Counted from the first letter of the stretch, positions 1 to 9,659 are shown. The stretch: DNA of 64,000 nt from Actinophytocola gossypii (GCF_025165815.1 NZ_JAFFZE010000016.1:124001-188000), one strand, 5' to 3'. The notes: a model not told the origin generated them from the sequence alone. Translations and numbers: made by a program.

Positions 1-456
1 GTGACCGGGCCGCGCCGGCTGCTCGGCCTCGGCGACCGGGACCGGCCGTGGCACGCGCCGGACCCGCCTGCGCCGCCCGACGAGGCGGGCCTGGACGTCC
101 GGTACCGGCGGGTGCTGTCCCGCCTGCCCCGGCGCGAGGTGCTCGCGGTGGTGCCCGGCGACGACCCGAGCGCGCGCCGCGCCGCCGCCCGGCTCGCCGG
201 GAACGGCTCGGTGCGCGCGGTCGAGGTGTCCGCCGAACGGCCGGTGGTGCCGGACGGGTCCGGCGGCGTGCTCGTGCTCGTCACCGCGGGCACCAGGACG
301 GCGTGGGAGCTGGTCGGCATCGCCGGTGCGTGCGCCGACGCGGGCCAGGACGTCCTCGGCGTCGTGGTCGTCCACCGCACCAGGCCGCTCGACCCCACCG
401 ACCCGGACCCCCGGCCCGAGGTCCCGATCGACGGCGCGCTGGCAGGTTCACCATGA
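1..456 (+). CDS. Small protein resembling the C-terminal (degenerate kinase-like) domain of the adjacent Wzz protein; may begin before the window
   Basis: The frame is open from the first base, where a GTG lies, so the true start may be upstream. The 151-residue product has no membrane segment. Its second half (a run like VLVLVTAG, then W-x-L, then ADA, then GVVVVH) lines up with the C-terminus of the next protein (ILVVRAG, then EW-L, then ADA, then GVVLVD). Both therefore look like degenerate Rossmann/BY-kinase-type tails. No Walker A lysine motif is visible, so ATPase activity is not supported. The stop overlaps the next start as ATGA, so the pair is co-translated. The role in polysaccharide chain-length control is inferred from the neighbours only. 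Confidence 0.6.
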   Translation: MTGPRRLLGLGDRDRPWHAPDPPAPPDEAGLDVRYRRVLSRLPRREVLAVVPGDDPSARRAAARLAGNGSVRAVEVSAERPVVPDGSGGVLVLVTAGTRTAWELVGIAGACADAGQDVLGVVVVHRTRPLDPTDPDPRPEVPIDGALAGSP

Positions 457-2090
457 CCGCGAAACCTCCCGAGAAGCCCGCGGGTGGCCCGCCGCTGCTC
501 GACCTGGCCCGCCTGTTCGTCGCGATCCGCCGCAGGCGCAGGCTGTGGGTGGCGTGCGCGCTGCTCGGCATGATCGGCGGCGGTCTGGTGGCGGTCCTGC
601 TGCCGCCGCCGCCCACCGCGACCACCCGGCTGCTGGTGGTGCACGAGCAGGACCAGCCGTCCGACACCGGCAGCCTGATCCGCACCGACGCGGCGCTGCT
701 GGCAACCACCTCGATCGCCGCCGCCGCGCTGGAGCGGCTCGGCTCCGACCAGCCGCCGGAGCGGTTCGTCGAGGAGTACACGGTCACCGGGCTGACCAAC
801 AACGTGCTGGAGATCAGCGTCGAGGGCCCGACCGAGGCCGAGGCGACCCGGCGCGCGCAGGCCCTCGCCGACGCGTTCATCGCCGACCACGTCGGCCGTA
901 TCCAGGCCGCCGCGTCCGCCCAGGCCAAGGCCCTGATCGAGCAGCGGGACCGGATCCAGGGCGAGCTGAACCGGGTCAACCGGGACATCAACGGCGCCGA
1001 GGCCGCCATCGAGGACACCGAGGACGCCGCCCCGGCCAACGCGGCCGCGCTGGACTCCCTCTACGCCCGCCGCGCCGAGCTGACCTCCCGGATCTCGGAC
1101 CTGACCCAGCAGGCCGAGGAGGCCGGCATCGGCGCGCCCCAGGTGGCCGCCAACACCCAGATCGTCGACGCGCCGCGCCCGGTCCGGACCTCGATCCTGA
1201 TGAGCGGTGCGACGAACTCCGTGATCGGGTTAGTGCTCGGGCTCGTCGCGGGCGTCGCGCTGGCCGCCGTCACCGGTGTGGTGAAGGACAAGCCGGTGCT
1301 GCGCAAGGACATCGCCGAGCACCTCGGGGCGTCGGTGATCGCCCAGCTGCCGGCGCCGCGCCGGGGGCCGAGCCGGCTGTGGCGCGGCGGCCGGGCGGCG
1401 CGGGAACGCGGCCGGGTGGCGGCCACGCTCGTGCGGCTGCTGCGTACCGGCCCCGGTCCGGTGTCGGTGCTGGAGCTGGGCTCGCCGAGGGTCGCCGCCG
1501 CGCTCACCCTCGACCTCGCCACCGGCCTGGCCGCCGACCGGAACGTGGTGATCGTCGAGGACCCGGTCGGCCGGGTGGTCGCCGACGACCTGCCGGGCCG
1601 AAGGCTCGACCAGGACCCCGAGCGACCGGTCCGGATCGTGGGCGCCGAGGACACCGGCGCCAGCACGCCGGACGAGACCCGGCTGGGCATCGGCTCGGTG
1701 GCGCCCGGGACGGCGTGGACCGACCTCACCCACCTCGGCGCGGAGACGATCCTGGTGGTGCGGGCCGGGTTCGCGCACACCGAGTGGCTGCACACGGTCG
1801 CCCGCCAGCTGGCCGACGCGCGGATCCCGATCATCGGCGTCGTCCTGGTCGACCCGGACCCGAGGGACCGGTCCGACGGCACCCTGTGGGACGGCCTGCA
1901 CACCGCCCTGCGCGGCCGCGGCCGAACGCCAGAACCGCCGAAGGTCAACGGCACCAACGGAACCAACGGCACCGAGCCGTCGACGCACCGGTTCGCGCCC
2001 GTGCAACCACACCTGCGCCGGCACGAACCGTCGGTGCACGACCTGCCCACCAAGCGGTTCGCGCCGGTCGAGCGCGGGACCAAGGGCTGA
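453..2090 (+). CDS. Wzz-like polysaccharide chain-length determinant with degenerate kinase-like C-terminus
   Basis: 545 residues. The basic patch RRRRR precedes a first membrane helix (about residues 31-50, then PPPP). A periplasmic part with a coiled-coil/TPR-like stretch (EQRDRIQGELNRVNRDI) follows, and a second helix lies at about 250-277. This is the standard Wzz/co-polymerase topology that sets chain length in Wzy-dependent export. A cytoplasmic domain of about 200 residues follows; it is shaped like a BY-kinase but has no GKS/T P-loop, so it is probably catalytically dead. The tail has a short NGT repeat and two copies of RFAPV. ATG at 453 overlaps the previous stop (ATGA) and lies in a longer open frame without a better start. 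The neighbours are polysaccharide genes. Confidence 0.8.
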   Translation: MTAKPPEKPAGGPPLLDLARLFVAIRRRRRLWVACALLGMIGGGLVAVLLPPPPTATTRLLVVHEQDQPSDTGSLIRTDAALLATTSIAAAALERLGSDQPPERFVEEYTVTGLTNNVLEISVEGPTEAEATRRAQALADAFIADHVGRIQAAASAQAKALIEQRDRIQGELNRVNRDINGAEAAIEDTEDAAPANAAALDSLYARRAELTSRISDLTQQAEEAGIGAPQVAANTQIVDAPRPVRTSILMSGATNSVIGLVLGLVAGVALAAVTGVVKDKPVLRKDIAEHLGASVIAQLPAPRRGPSRLWRGGRAARERGRVAATLVRLLRTGPGPVSVLELGSPRVAAALTLDLATGLAADRNVVIVEDPVGRVVADDLPGRRLDQDPERPVRIVGAEDTGASTPDETRLGIGSVAPGTAWTDLTHLGAETILVVRAGFAHTEWLHTVARQLADARIPIIGVVLVDPDPRDRSDGTLWDGLHTALRGRGRTPEPPKVNGTNGTNGTEPSTHRFAPVQPHLRRHEPSVHDLPTKRFAPVERGTKG

Positions 2091-2100
2091 GAGGGCACCC

Positions 2101-4014
2101 ATGTGCGGCATCGCAGGCACCTACCACTGGCCGGACGGCGGCCCGCTGACCGACCGGCTGACCAAGACCCTCGCGCACCGCGGCCCGGACGGCTCCGGCC
2201 GCTACACGCACGCCGCCGGCACCGGTGAGGTCCACTTCGGACACCGGAGGCTCTCGATCATCGACCTGTCCGAGACCGGCGCGCAGCCGATGGCCGCCGG
2301 CGGGCTGGCGATCACCTACAACGGCGAGCTGTACAACGCGCCGGAGCTGCGCCGGGAGCTGGAGTCGGCCGGGGTGCGGTTCCGCGGCACCAGCGACACC
2401 GAGGTGCTGCTGGAGGCGTGGCGGCGCTGGGGCACGGACTGCCTGCCCCGGCTGCGCGGGATGTTCGCGTTCGGTGTGTTCGACGAGCGCACCGGCGAGC
2501 TGACGCTGGTGCGGGACCAGCTGGGGATCAAGCCGCTGTTCCTGGTGCGGCGCGGCGGCGGCCTGGTGTTCTCCTCGGAGCTGAAGGCCCTGGCCGCCGA
2601 GCTGGGCGGCTCGCTGCGGGTCGACGACGGCGCGCTGGTGGCGTCGCTGCTGTACTACTGGGTGCCGGACGGCCGGTGCGCGTACCGGGAGGCGGAGAAG
2701 CTGCCGCCGGGCAGTTGGCTGCGGATCCGCCCGGACGGGCAGGTCACCCGCGGCGTGTACTGGTCGATCAGGGACGTCGCCGCCGAGGCCGCGGACGCCC
2801 CGGCGCCTGACCTGGCCGAGGTCGTCGCGGACTCGACGCGCGCGCACCTGCTCGCGGACGTGCCGGTGGCCACGTTCCTCTCCGGCGGGCTGGACTCCAG
2901 CTACCTGACCGCGCTCGCCGCCCGCTCCCGGCCGGGGATCTCCGCGTACACCATCGGTTTCCGCGCCGAGGACGCGAAGTTCGAGGCGATGCCGGACGAC
3001 CTGCGCTACGCCAGGCAGGTCGCGGCCCGGTTCGGGGTGGACCTGCACGAGATCGAGATCGCGCCCCGGGTGCGCGAGCTGCTGCCGGCGATGACGTACC
3101 ACCTGGACGAGCCGATCGGCGACCCGGCCGCGATCAACACGTACCTGATCTGCACCGCCGCCCGCGAGGCCGGCGTGAAGGTGATGCTGTCCGGGATGGG
3201 CGCCGACGAGCTGTTCGCCGGCTACCGCAAGCACGTGGCGAACCTGCTCGCGCTGCGCTACCAGCGGGTGCCGGGCGCGCTGCGCCGTCCGATCGAGACG
3301 GTGGTGGACCGGCTGCCGGTGGCGAGCGCGAACCGGGGGTACCGGTCGGTGCGGTTCGCCAAGCGGTTCCTGTCGTTCGCCGGAATGCCGGAGGAGACCG
3401 CGTTCCGCCGCAGCTACACCATGTACGACCGGGCCGAGCTGCTCGACCTCGTACACCCCGACCTGGCGTCCACCGTGGACGACGTACTGGCCGAGCACGC
3501 GGACACGTACCACGACAACGCGCTCGCCGACCACGTGAACCGGATGTGCCTGACCGACGCGCGGATGTTCCTGCCCGGCCTGAACCTCGCCTACACCGAC
3601 CGCTCCAGCATGGCCGCGTCCACCGAGGTCCGGGTGCCGTTCGTCGACGTCGAGGTGGTGAAGGCCGCGTTCGCGTTGTCCGGCCGGGAGAAGATCGCCG
3701 GCCGCCAGGGCAAGGCGGCGCTGAAGAAGGCGGCCCTGTCGATCCTGCCGAAGGAGATCGTGTACCGGCCCAAGGGGTTGTTCTCGGCGCCGCTGCGCGC
3801 GTGGATGAGCCGCGACCTGGCGCCGCTGGTCCGCGAGGTCGTCGAGGACGGGCTGGTCGTGCGCGACGGGCTGCTGCGCCGGGACGCCCTGCGCCGGCTG
3901 GTCGCCGAGGACGCCGCCGGGCAACAGGACCGGGCCAAACACCTGTGGCACGTACTGACGTTGGAGCACTGGTACCGCGGCGCGACCGCGTCCGAGCAGA
4001 GGGAAATCTCTTGA
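2101..4014 (+). CDS. Glutamine-hydrolysing asparagine synthase-like amidotransferase (AsnB family)
   Basis: 637 residues, the usual AsnB length. The N-terminus is MCGIAG, giving Cys2 as the glutaminase nucleophile, followed by HRGPDGSG. The synthetase domain has the PP-loop LSGGLDSS (about 261-267) and SGMGADELFAGYRKH (about 364). Enzymes of this family transfer glutamine nitrogen to an ATP-activated carboxylate. In surface-polysaccharide loci they usually amidate uronic acids or similar sugars rather than make asparagine. The gene starts 10 bases after the Wzz gene and ends in a TTGA overlap with the oxidoreductase, so an operon role in glycan modification is likely. It is not the lasso cyclase: it has an intact glutaminase domain and no precursor beside it. 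Confidence 0.88.
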   Translation: MCGIAGTYHWPDGGPLTDRLTKTLAHRGPDGSGRYTHAAGTGEVHFGHRRLSIIDLSETGAQPMAAGGLAITYNGELYNAPELRRELESAGVRFRGTSDTEVLLEAWRRWGTDCLPRLRGMFAFGVFDERTGELTLVRDQLGIKPLFLVRRGGGLVFSSELKALAAELGGSLRVDDGALVASLLYYWVPDGRCAYREAEKLPPGSWLRIRPDGQVTRGVYWSIRDVAAEAADAPAPDLAEVVADSTRAHLLADVPVATFLSGGLDSSYLTALAARSRPGISAYTIGFRAEDAKFEAMPDDLRYARQVAARFGVDLHEIEIAPRVRELLPAMTYHLDEPIGDPAAINTYLICTAAREAGVKVMLSGMGADELFAGYRKHVANLLALRYQRVPGALRRPIETVVDRLPVASANRGYRSVRFAKRFLSFAGMPEETAFRRSYTMYDRAELLDLVHPDLASTVDDVLAEHADTYHDNALADHVNRMCLTDARMFLPGLNLAYTDRSSMAASTEVRVPFVDVEVVKAAFALSGREKIAGRQGKAALKKAALSILPKEIVYRPKGLFSAPLRAWMSRDLAPLVREVVEDGLVVRDGLLRRDALRRLVAEDAAGQQDRAKHLWHVLTLEHWYRGATASEQREIS

Positions 4015-6200
4015 AGCAGGTCGTACAGAACTACAAGTCGGGCGAGCTGGCGTTGCTGGACGTGCCGGAACCCGCGTGCAAGCCGGGTGGCGTGCTCGTT
4101 CGCACCGCGTTCTCGCTGATCTCCACCGGCACCGAGCTGATGAAGGTGTCCGAGGCGAGCATGTCGTTGCTGGGCAAGGCCAAGGCCCGCCCGGACCAGG
4201 TCGCCAAGGTGGTGCAGAGCGTCGCCACCAACGGCCTTGCCGCCACCTACCGCAAGGTCACCAGCAAGCTCGACTCCTACACCCCGCTCGGCTACTCGCT
4301 CGCCGGGGTGGTCGCCGAGGTCGGCGCCGGGATCGACGACGTCGCGGTCGGTGACCTGGTGGCCTGTGCCGGCAACGAGCACGCGCTGCACGCCGAGCTG
4401 AACTGGGTGCCGAAGAACCTCTACGCCCGCGTTCCGTCCGGGGTGGACCCCCGGCACGCCGCGTTCGGCACCGTCGGGTCCATCGCCATGCAGGGGGTCC
4501 GGCGGGGCGAGCCGCAGCTCGGCGACGTCGCCCTGGTGATCGGGCTCGGGCTGATCGGGCAGCTCGTGGTGCAGCTGCTGGTCGCCTCCGGGGTGCGGGT
4601 GGTCGGGGTCGACCCGGACCCGGCGCGGTGCGAGCTGGCCGAGGGGTCCGGCGCGCTGGTGTGCGCGCACCCTGACTCGGGCGTCGTCGACACCGCGGTC
4701 GGCGAGCTGACCGGCGGGCACGGCGTCGACCAGGTGTACCTCGCCGCGGGCGGCAGCTCGAACGGGCCGGTGGAGCTGGCCGCGAAGCTGGCCCGCGACC
4801 GGGGCACGGTCGTCGACATCGGCAAGTGCTCGCTGAACCTGCCGTGGAACGCGTACTACGAGAAGGAGCTGGACGTCCGGTTCTCCCGGTCCTACGGGCC
4901 CGGCCGGTACGACCCGTCCTACGAGCTGGAGGGCCGCGACTACCCGATCGGCTACGTGCGCTGGACGGAGCGGCGCAACCTGGAGTGCTTCCTGGACCTC
5001 GCCGGCCGCGGCCAGGTCGACGTGGAGCCGCTGATCTCGCACGTCGCCGACTTCGCCGACGCCGCCCCGACGTACCAGGCGCTCAACGACGGCGAGCTGA
5101 AGGCAGTCGCGGTGCTGTTCCGCTACCCGGACGCCACCGCGACCCCCGAACCGACCACGCTCACGATCCCGGTGTCCAGCAACGGATCCGCGCCGCGCCG
5201 TCGGCTCGGTCGGGTCCGGATCGGGTTCGTCGGCGCCGGGAACTACGCCTCGTCGATGCTGCTGCCGCACCTGGCCGAGCGGGAGGACGTGCGGCTGTCC
5301 CACGTGGTCACCACCTCCGCGCTGTCCGCGGCCAACGCGCGCCGCAAGTTCGGGTTCGCCGGCGCCTCCACCGACCTCGACGACGTGCTGGGCGACGACG
5401 ACATCGACGCGGTGTTCGTGGTGACCCGGCACAGCTCGCACGCCGAACTGACCGCGCGGGCCCTGCGCGCCGGCAAGACCGTGTTCGTGGAGAAGCCGCT
5501 CGCGCTGTCCGAGGCCGAGCTGACGACCGTGCTGGACGCGATCCGGGAGTCCGGCAACGACCGGCTGCAGGTCGGCTTCAACCGCCGGTTCGCGCCGCTG
5601 CTGCGGGAGGCCCGCGGCCGGTTCGGCACCCGGGTCGGCGCGGCGACCGTGCGGTACCTGGTCAACGCCGGCACCCTCGACGCCGGCTCCTGGTACAACC
5701 GGGCCGCCGCCGAGGGCACCCGGTTCGCCGGCGAGGGCGGGCACTTCGTCGACACCGTGAGCTGGCTGCTCGGCGCCGACCCGGTGTCGGTGTACGCCTG
5801 CGCCACCCCGGGCAACGCCGACCTGCAGGTCGTACTGCGCTACCCGGACGGCTCCACCGCGACCATCACCTACGCCACCTCCGGCGCGTCGAGCTTCCCC
5901 AAGGAGACCCTCGACCTGGTCGCCGACCGCAAGGTGCTGCGCCTGGACGACTTCCTGCGCGCGTCCGTGCACGCCCGCAAGCGCTGGGCCAGCCCGAGGC
6001 TGCCGCGCGGCCGGGACAAGGGCCAGCGCGCCGAGCTGACCGCGTTCCTGGCCGCCGTGGCGACCGGCGGGCCGATGCCGGTGCCGGTCGACTCGCTGGT
6101 GTCGACCACGCTCGCCACGCTGGCGGTGGAGACGAGCCTCGGCACGGGCGCCCCGGTCCGCCTTGAGCTGCCGGCCCGGGAGCCGGTGGTGACCCGATGA
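4011..6200 (+). CDS. Bi-domain oxidoreductase: zinc-type alcohol dehydrogenase fused to Gfo/Idh/MocA domain
   Basis: 729 residues starting at TTG 4011, which overlaps the AsnB-like stop (TTGA). The first half (about 1-380) is a medium-chain dehydrogenase with a Rossmann GLGLIG motif followed by GVDPD. The second half, from about residue 402, begins RIGFVGAGNY and carries EKPLALS (about 494), the hallmark of the MocA family. This fusion, with an AsnB-like enzyme and a heparinase II/III-like protein, recurs in O-antigen and exopolysaccharide clusters. It is thought to act on a nucleotide or lipid-linked sugar, but its substrate is not established. A start in the upstream part of the same frame would lie inside the AsnB-like gene and is rejected. 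Confidence 0.85.
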   Translation: MKQVVQNYKSGELALLDVPEPACKPGGVLVRTAFSLISTGTELMKVSEASMSLLGKAKARPDQVAKVVQSVATNGLAATYRKVTSKLDSYTPLGYSLAGVVAEVGAGIDDVAVGDLVACAGNEHALHAELNWVPKNLYARVPSGVDPRHAAFGTVGSIAMQGVRRGEPQLGDVALVIGLGLIGQLVVQLLVASGVRVVGVDPDPARCELAEGSGALVCAHPDSGVVDTAVGELTGGHGVDQVYLAAGGSSNGPVELAAKLARDRGTVVDIGKCSLNLPWNAYYEKELDVRFSRSYGPGRYDPSYELEGRDYPIGYVRWTERRNLECFLDLAGRGQVDVEPLISHVADFADAAPTYQALNDGELKAVAVLFRYPDATATPEPTTLTIPVSSNGSAPRRRLGRVRIGFVGAGNYASSMLLPHLAEREDVRLSHVVTTSALSAANARRKFGFAGASTDLDDVLGDDDIDAVFVVTRHSSHAELTARALRAGKTVFVEKPLALSEAELTTVLDAIRESGNDRLQVGFNRRFAPLLREARGRFGTRVGAATVRYLVNAGTLDAGSWYNRAAAEGTRFAGEGGHFVDTVSWLLGADPVSVYACATPGNADLQVVLRYPDGSTATITYATSGASSFPKETLDLVADRKVLRLDDFLRASVHARKRWASPRLPRGRDKGQRAELTAFLAAVATGGPMPVPVDSLVSTTLATLAVETSLGTGAPVRLELPAREPVVTR

Positions 6201-8146
6201 CCTCGCCCGGTTGGTACCTGCGCCGCCTGTCCAGGATGGGGCCGGCGGAGATCGTCGGCCGCGCGGGCGACACGCTGCGCAGGCGCCGCTGGCGGCGGGT
6301 GCTCACCGAGCCCGTGCGGCAGACCTGGCGTGCCGACCGTTCGGCGCCGCCGGTGCTGCCGGCCGGCACGCTGGACCGGGTGCCGGCGGACGCGGCGGCG
6401 CGGCTGACCGCGACCGCCGAGGAGCTGATGTCCGGCAAGGCCGAGTACTTCGGCGTGTGGCGCGACGACCTGGTGGCGCCGGACTGGTCGTTCGACCCGA
6501 AGACCGGGCGGTCGGCACCGGCGGACGCCTACGCGTTCGACATCGCCTACCGCAGCGAGGACACCGTCGGCGACATCAAGCAGCTCTGGGAGCCGTCCCG
6601 GCACCAGCACCTGACCGTGCTGGCCGCGGCGTACGCGCTGACCGGGGAGGACCGGTACGCCGAGCGGGTCGCCGAGCACCTGCGGTCGTGGTGGGCGGCG
6701 AACCCGCCGCTGCGCGGGGTGCACTGGGTGAGCGGGATCGAGCTGGGCATCCGGCTGATCTCCTGGGTCTGGGTACGCCGGTTGCTCGACGGCTGGCCGG
6801 GCGCGCCCGCGCTGTTCGAGGACAACCCGGTGGCCCTGCACCAGGTCTGGCACCACCAGCGGTGGCTGGCCGGGTTCCGCAGCCGGGGCTCGTCGGCCAA
6901 CAACCACGTGATCGCCGAGGCCGCCGGGCAGGTGGCGGCGTCGGCCGCGTTCGACTGGTTCCCCGAGTCCGGTACCTGGGGTCCCGAGGCCCTGCGGGTG
7001 CTCGACGAGCAGCTGCGGCGCAACACGTTCGGCTCCGGGCTGAACCGGGAGCTGGCGACCGAGTACCACGGCCTGGTGCTGGAGCTGGGGCTCGCCGCCG
7101 CGCTGGAGGCACACGCCGGCGGGATCGCGGTGCCGGACTCGACGTGGCTGGTGCTGCTGCGGATGTGCGACGCGCTCGCCGCGGTCGTCGACGTCCGGCT
7201 GCGGCCACCCCGGCAGGGCGACGCCGACGACGGGCACGGACTGGTCCTCGACGGCGCCGGCACCGACCGGTGGGGCTCGCTGCTGGCGACCGGCGCCGCG
7301 CTGTTCGGTCGCCGCGACTGGTGGCCCGAGGTGCCCGGCACCGACGTGCGCACCCCGCTGCTCGCCGCGTTCGCCGGCGGCGTGGCGGTCGAGGCGGCGC
7401 GCCCGGAGCGGCGGGCCGCGCACTTCGCCGACGCCGGGCTGACCGTGCTCCGCGCGTCCACTCCGGACGGTGAGCTGTGGTGCCGCTGCGACGGCGGGCC
7501 GCACGGGTTCCTGTCGATCGCCGCGCACGCGCACGCCGACGCGCTGTCGGTCGAGATCCGGCACGACGGCGTCGACATCCTCGCCGACCCCGGCACGTAC
7601 TGCTACCACGGCCAACCGGAGTGGCGGTCGTACTTCCGCTCCACGCTCGCGCACAACACCCTGGAACTGCACGGCGCCGACCAGTCCAGCAGCGGCGGCC
7701 CGTTCCTGTGGACCAGGCACGCCCGCACCACCGTGCTCGCCGCCGAGCCGACCCGCTGGAGCGCCGAACACGACGGCTACGCGCTCGGCGTGCAGCCCGC
7801 GATCCACCGCCGCACCGTCGACCTCGACGCCGAACGCCGCGAGTACCGGATCCACGACGAGGTGCACACCCAGGGCCGCCACCCGGCCCGGCTCGCGTTC
7901 CACCTCGGCCCGGAGGTGACCGCCACCCTCGACGGCCACACCGTGCGGCTGACCTGGACCACCGCCCAGGGCGAGCGCGGCGCCGTGCTGGAGCTGCCGG
8001 CGGAGCTGTCCTGGCGCGCGCACCGGGGCGAGACCGACCCGCCGCTCGGCTGGTACTCGTCCGGCTTCGGCCGGATCGAGCCCGCCACCACCCTCGTCGG
8101 CACCGGCATGACCGGCGTCTTCACCACCCTGCTGCGCTTCGACTAG
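6197..8146 (+). CDS. Heparinase II/III family protein (polysaccharide cluster type)
   Basis: 649 residues. An alpha-helical N-terminal half with W-rich repeats contains SANNHVIAEAAGQ. It is followed by a beta-sandwich half with HAHADALSVEIRHDG and LADPGTYCYHG, both typical of the heparinase II/III superfamily. ATG at 6197 overlaps the preceding stop (ATGA). I see no convincing secretion signal, so the protein is probably cytoplasmic, which is usual for the cluster-linked group. Canonical family members are polysaccharide lyases. Members next to AsnB-like and ADH/MocA proteins are thought to act in synthesis or modification of acidic glycans. The exact reaction is unknown. Confidence 0.85.
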   Translation: MTSPGWYLRRLSRMGPAEIVGRAGDTLRRRRWRRVLTEPVRQTWRADRSAPPVLPAGTLDRVPADAAARLTATAEELMSGKAEYFGVWRDDLVAPDWSFDPKTGRSAPADAYAFDIAYRSEDTVGDIKQLWEPSRHQHLTVLAAAYALTGEDRYAERVAEHLRSWWAANPPLRGVHWVSGIELGIRLISWVWVRRLLDGWPGAPALFEDNPVALHQVWHHQRWLAGFRSRGSSANNHVIAEAAGQVAASAAFDWFPESGTWGPEALRVLDEQLRRNTFGSGLNRELATEYHGLVLELGLAAALEAHAGGIAVPDSTWLVLLRMCDALAAVVDVRLRPPRQGDADDGHGLVLDGAGTDRWGSLLATGAALFGRRDWWPEVPGTDVRTPLLAAFAGGVAVEAARPERRAAHFADAGLTVLRASTPDGELWCRCDGGPHGFLSIAAHAHADALSVEIRHDGVDILADPGTYCYHGQPEWRSYFRSTLAHNTLELHGADQSSSGGPFLWTRHARTTVLAAEPTRWSAEHDGYALGVQPAIHRRTVDLDAERREYRIHDEVHTQGRHPARLAFHLGPEVTATLDGHTVRLTWTTAQGERGAVLELPAELSWRAHRGETDPPLGWYSSGFGRIEPATTLVGTGMTGVFTTLLRFD

Positions 8147-8155
8147 AGGACCGCC

Positions 8156-9658
8156 GTGACCAGTCGACTGTGGACCGCCGTGGGGCTGTCGGCCGCGCTG
8201 CTGCTGGCCGGCTGCACCTCGACCCCGGTCGACGAGAGGCCGGTCGAGGAGGGCCCGGCCGGCTCGGTGCCCGCGGTCTGCGACCACGTGCGGCCCGGCC
8301 CGGCCGAGGCCCCCGCCGGCGCGGTGACCGTCGACCCGGCGGTGGACGGCGACCTGACCGACAAGACCATGGCCAACCCGCCCGGCACCACGTTCTGGCT
8401 CGCGCCCGGCACGCACACGCTCACCACGGACCTGTACGGGCAGGTGATCCCCAAGGACGGCAACACCTACCTCGGTGCGCCCGGCGCGGTGCTCGACGGG
8501 CAGGGCAGGAACCTGTTCGCGTTCACCCAGCCGGCGAGCCACGTGACGATCCGGCACCTGACGATCCAGGGCTTCGCGGCCCCGCACAACCAGGGCGTGG
8601 TCAACCACGACTCCGGCGACGACTGGGTGATCGAGCACAACACGATCCAGTACAACGACGGCGCCGGGATGATGGCCGGCGCCCGTCAGCGAATCCGGGG
8701 GAACTGCCTGCGGGAGAACGGCCAGTACGGCATCAACGCGTTCTCCGCCGGCAACACGATCACCGGGCTCGTGGTGGAGGGCAACGAGATCGTCGGCAAC
8801 AACACCGACGACTGGGAGACCCAGCGGCCCGGCTGCGGCTGTACCGGCGGCGTCAAGTTCTGGGCGGTCGACGGCGCCGACGTGCGCGGCAACTGGGTGC
8901 ACGACAACCGGGGCCCCGGCCTGTGGGGCGACATCAACAACAACGACTTCCTGATCGAGCACAACCTGATCGAGCACAACGACGGCGCCGCGATCGTCTA
9001 CGAGGCCAGCTACAACGCGATCATCCGGGACAACACGATCCGCGGGAACAACATGGTCGAGGGCAGGATGTTCGCCGGCCGGGGCGATCCGTTCCCGGCC
9101 GCCACCATCTACGTCTCCGAGTCCGGTGGCGAGCCGAGGATTCCGGCCCGCACCGACCGGATCGAGATCCACGGGAACCTGCTGGAGAACAACTGGTCCG
9201 GGATCACCGCGTGGGAGAACGCGGACCGGTTCTGCAACAGCCCCGCCAACCCGAGCGGCGACTGCACCCTGCTGGCCGAAACCGGGGAGTGCGCCCAGCC
9301 GGGCATCGCCGAGCAGCCGCACTACGACGACTGCCGGTGGAAGACCCAGCGCCTCGACGTGCACCACAACAGGTTCGTGCTCGACCCGACGGTGGTGGAG
9401 TGCAGCAACTCGCTGTGCACCAGGATGGCGGTGCTGGCGAACTACGGCACGTTCCCGAACTGGTCGCCGTACACCGGCGACGTGGTGCAGGAGGCGGTCA
9501 CGTTCGGCCAGGACAACCGCTGGCACCACAACGAGTACTCCGGCCCGTGGACGTTCATGGCCTACGACACCAGCGGGGTGCTGACCCAGACCAAGTGGCA
9601 GAGCGAGCCGTACCGGCAGGACGAGGGCAGCACGTTCGTCGTCCAGGAAGCCGGCTGA
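8156..9658 (+). CDS. Lipoprotein with right-handed parallel beta-helix (pectate lyase/NosD-like fold)
   Basis: 500 residues. GTG at 8156 follows the heparinase stop by 9 bases with a GAGGA motif. The N-terminus is a lipoprotein signal peptide with lipobox LLAGC (Cys20), so the protein is exported and lipid-anchored. The body has repeated coils of the type V-x-I-x-x-N-x-I (IEHNTIQYNDGAG, IEHNLIEHNDGAA, IRDNTIRGNN), diagnostic of a right-handed beta-helix. This fold is shared by polysaccharide lyases, epimerases and carbohydrate-binding proteins. I cannot identify catalytic residues with confidence. Its place between the heparinase-like protein and the O-antigen ligase suggests it handles the exported glycan outside the cell. 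Confidence 0.8.
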   Translation: MTSRLWTAVGLSAALLLAGCTSTPVDERPVEEGPAGSVPAVCDHVRPGPAEAPAGAVTVDPAVDGDLTDKTMANPPGTTFWLAPGTHTLTTDLYGQVIPKDGNTYLGAPGAVLDGQGRNLFAFTQPASHVTIRHLTIQGFAAPHNQGVVNHDSGDDWVIEHNTIQYNDGAGMMAGARQRIRGNCLRENGQYGINAFSAGNTITGLVVEGNEIVGNNTDDWETQRPGCGCTGGVKFWAVDGADVRGNWVHDNRGPGLWGDINNNDFLIEHNLIEHNDGAAIVYEASYNAIIRDNTIRGNNMVEGRMFAGRGDPFPAATIYVSESGGEPRIPARTDRIEIHGNLLENNWSGITAWENADRFCNSPANPSGDCTLLAETGECAQPGIAEQPHYDDCRWKTQRLDVHHNRFVLDPTVVECSNSLCTRMAVLANYGTFPNWSPYTGDVVQEAVTFGQDNRWHHNEYSGPWTFMAYDTSGVLTQTKWQSEPYRQDEGSTFVVQEAG

Positions 9659-9659
9659 C

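Noticed and set aside
48-452. N-terminal extension of the Wzz frame
   Set aside because: It overlaps the first gene, is Arg/Gly-rich, and has no ribosome site. ATG 453 is coupled to the preceding stop.
1945-1980. NGT-coding short tandem repeat as a mobile or phase-variable element
   Set aside because: It has only three units of a 9-base repeat within frame near the Wzz C-terminus. It is most likely a flexible linker.
2101-4014. AsnB-like gene as a second lasso cyclase
   Set aside because: It has an intact Cys2 glutaminase domain, no precursor or B1/B2 nearby, and typical glycan-locus neighbours.
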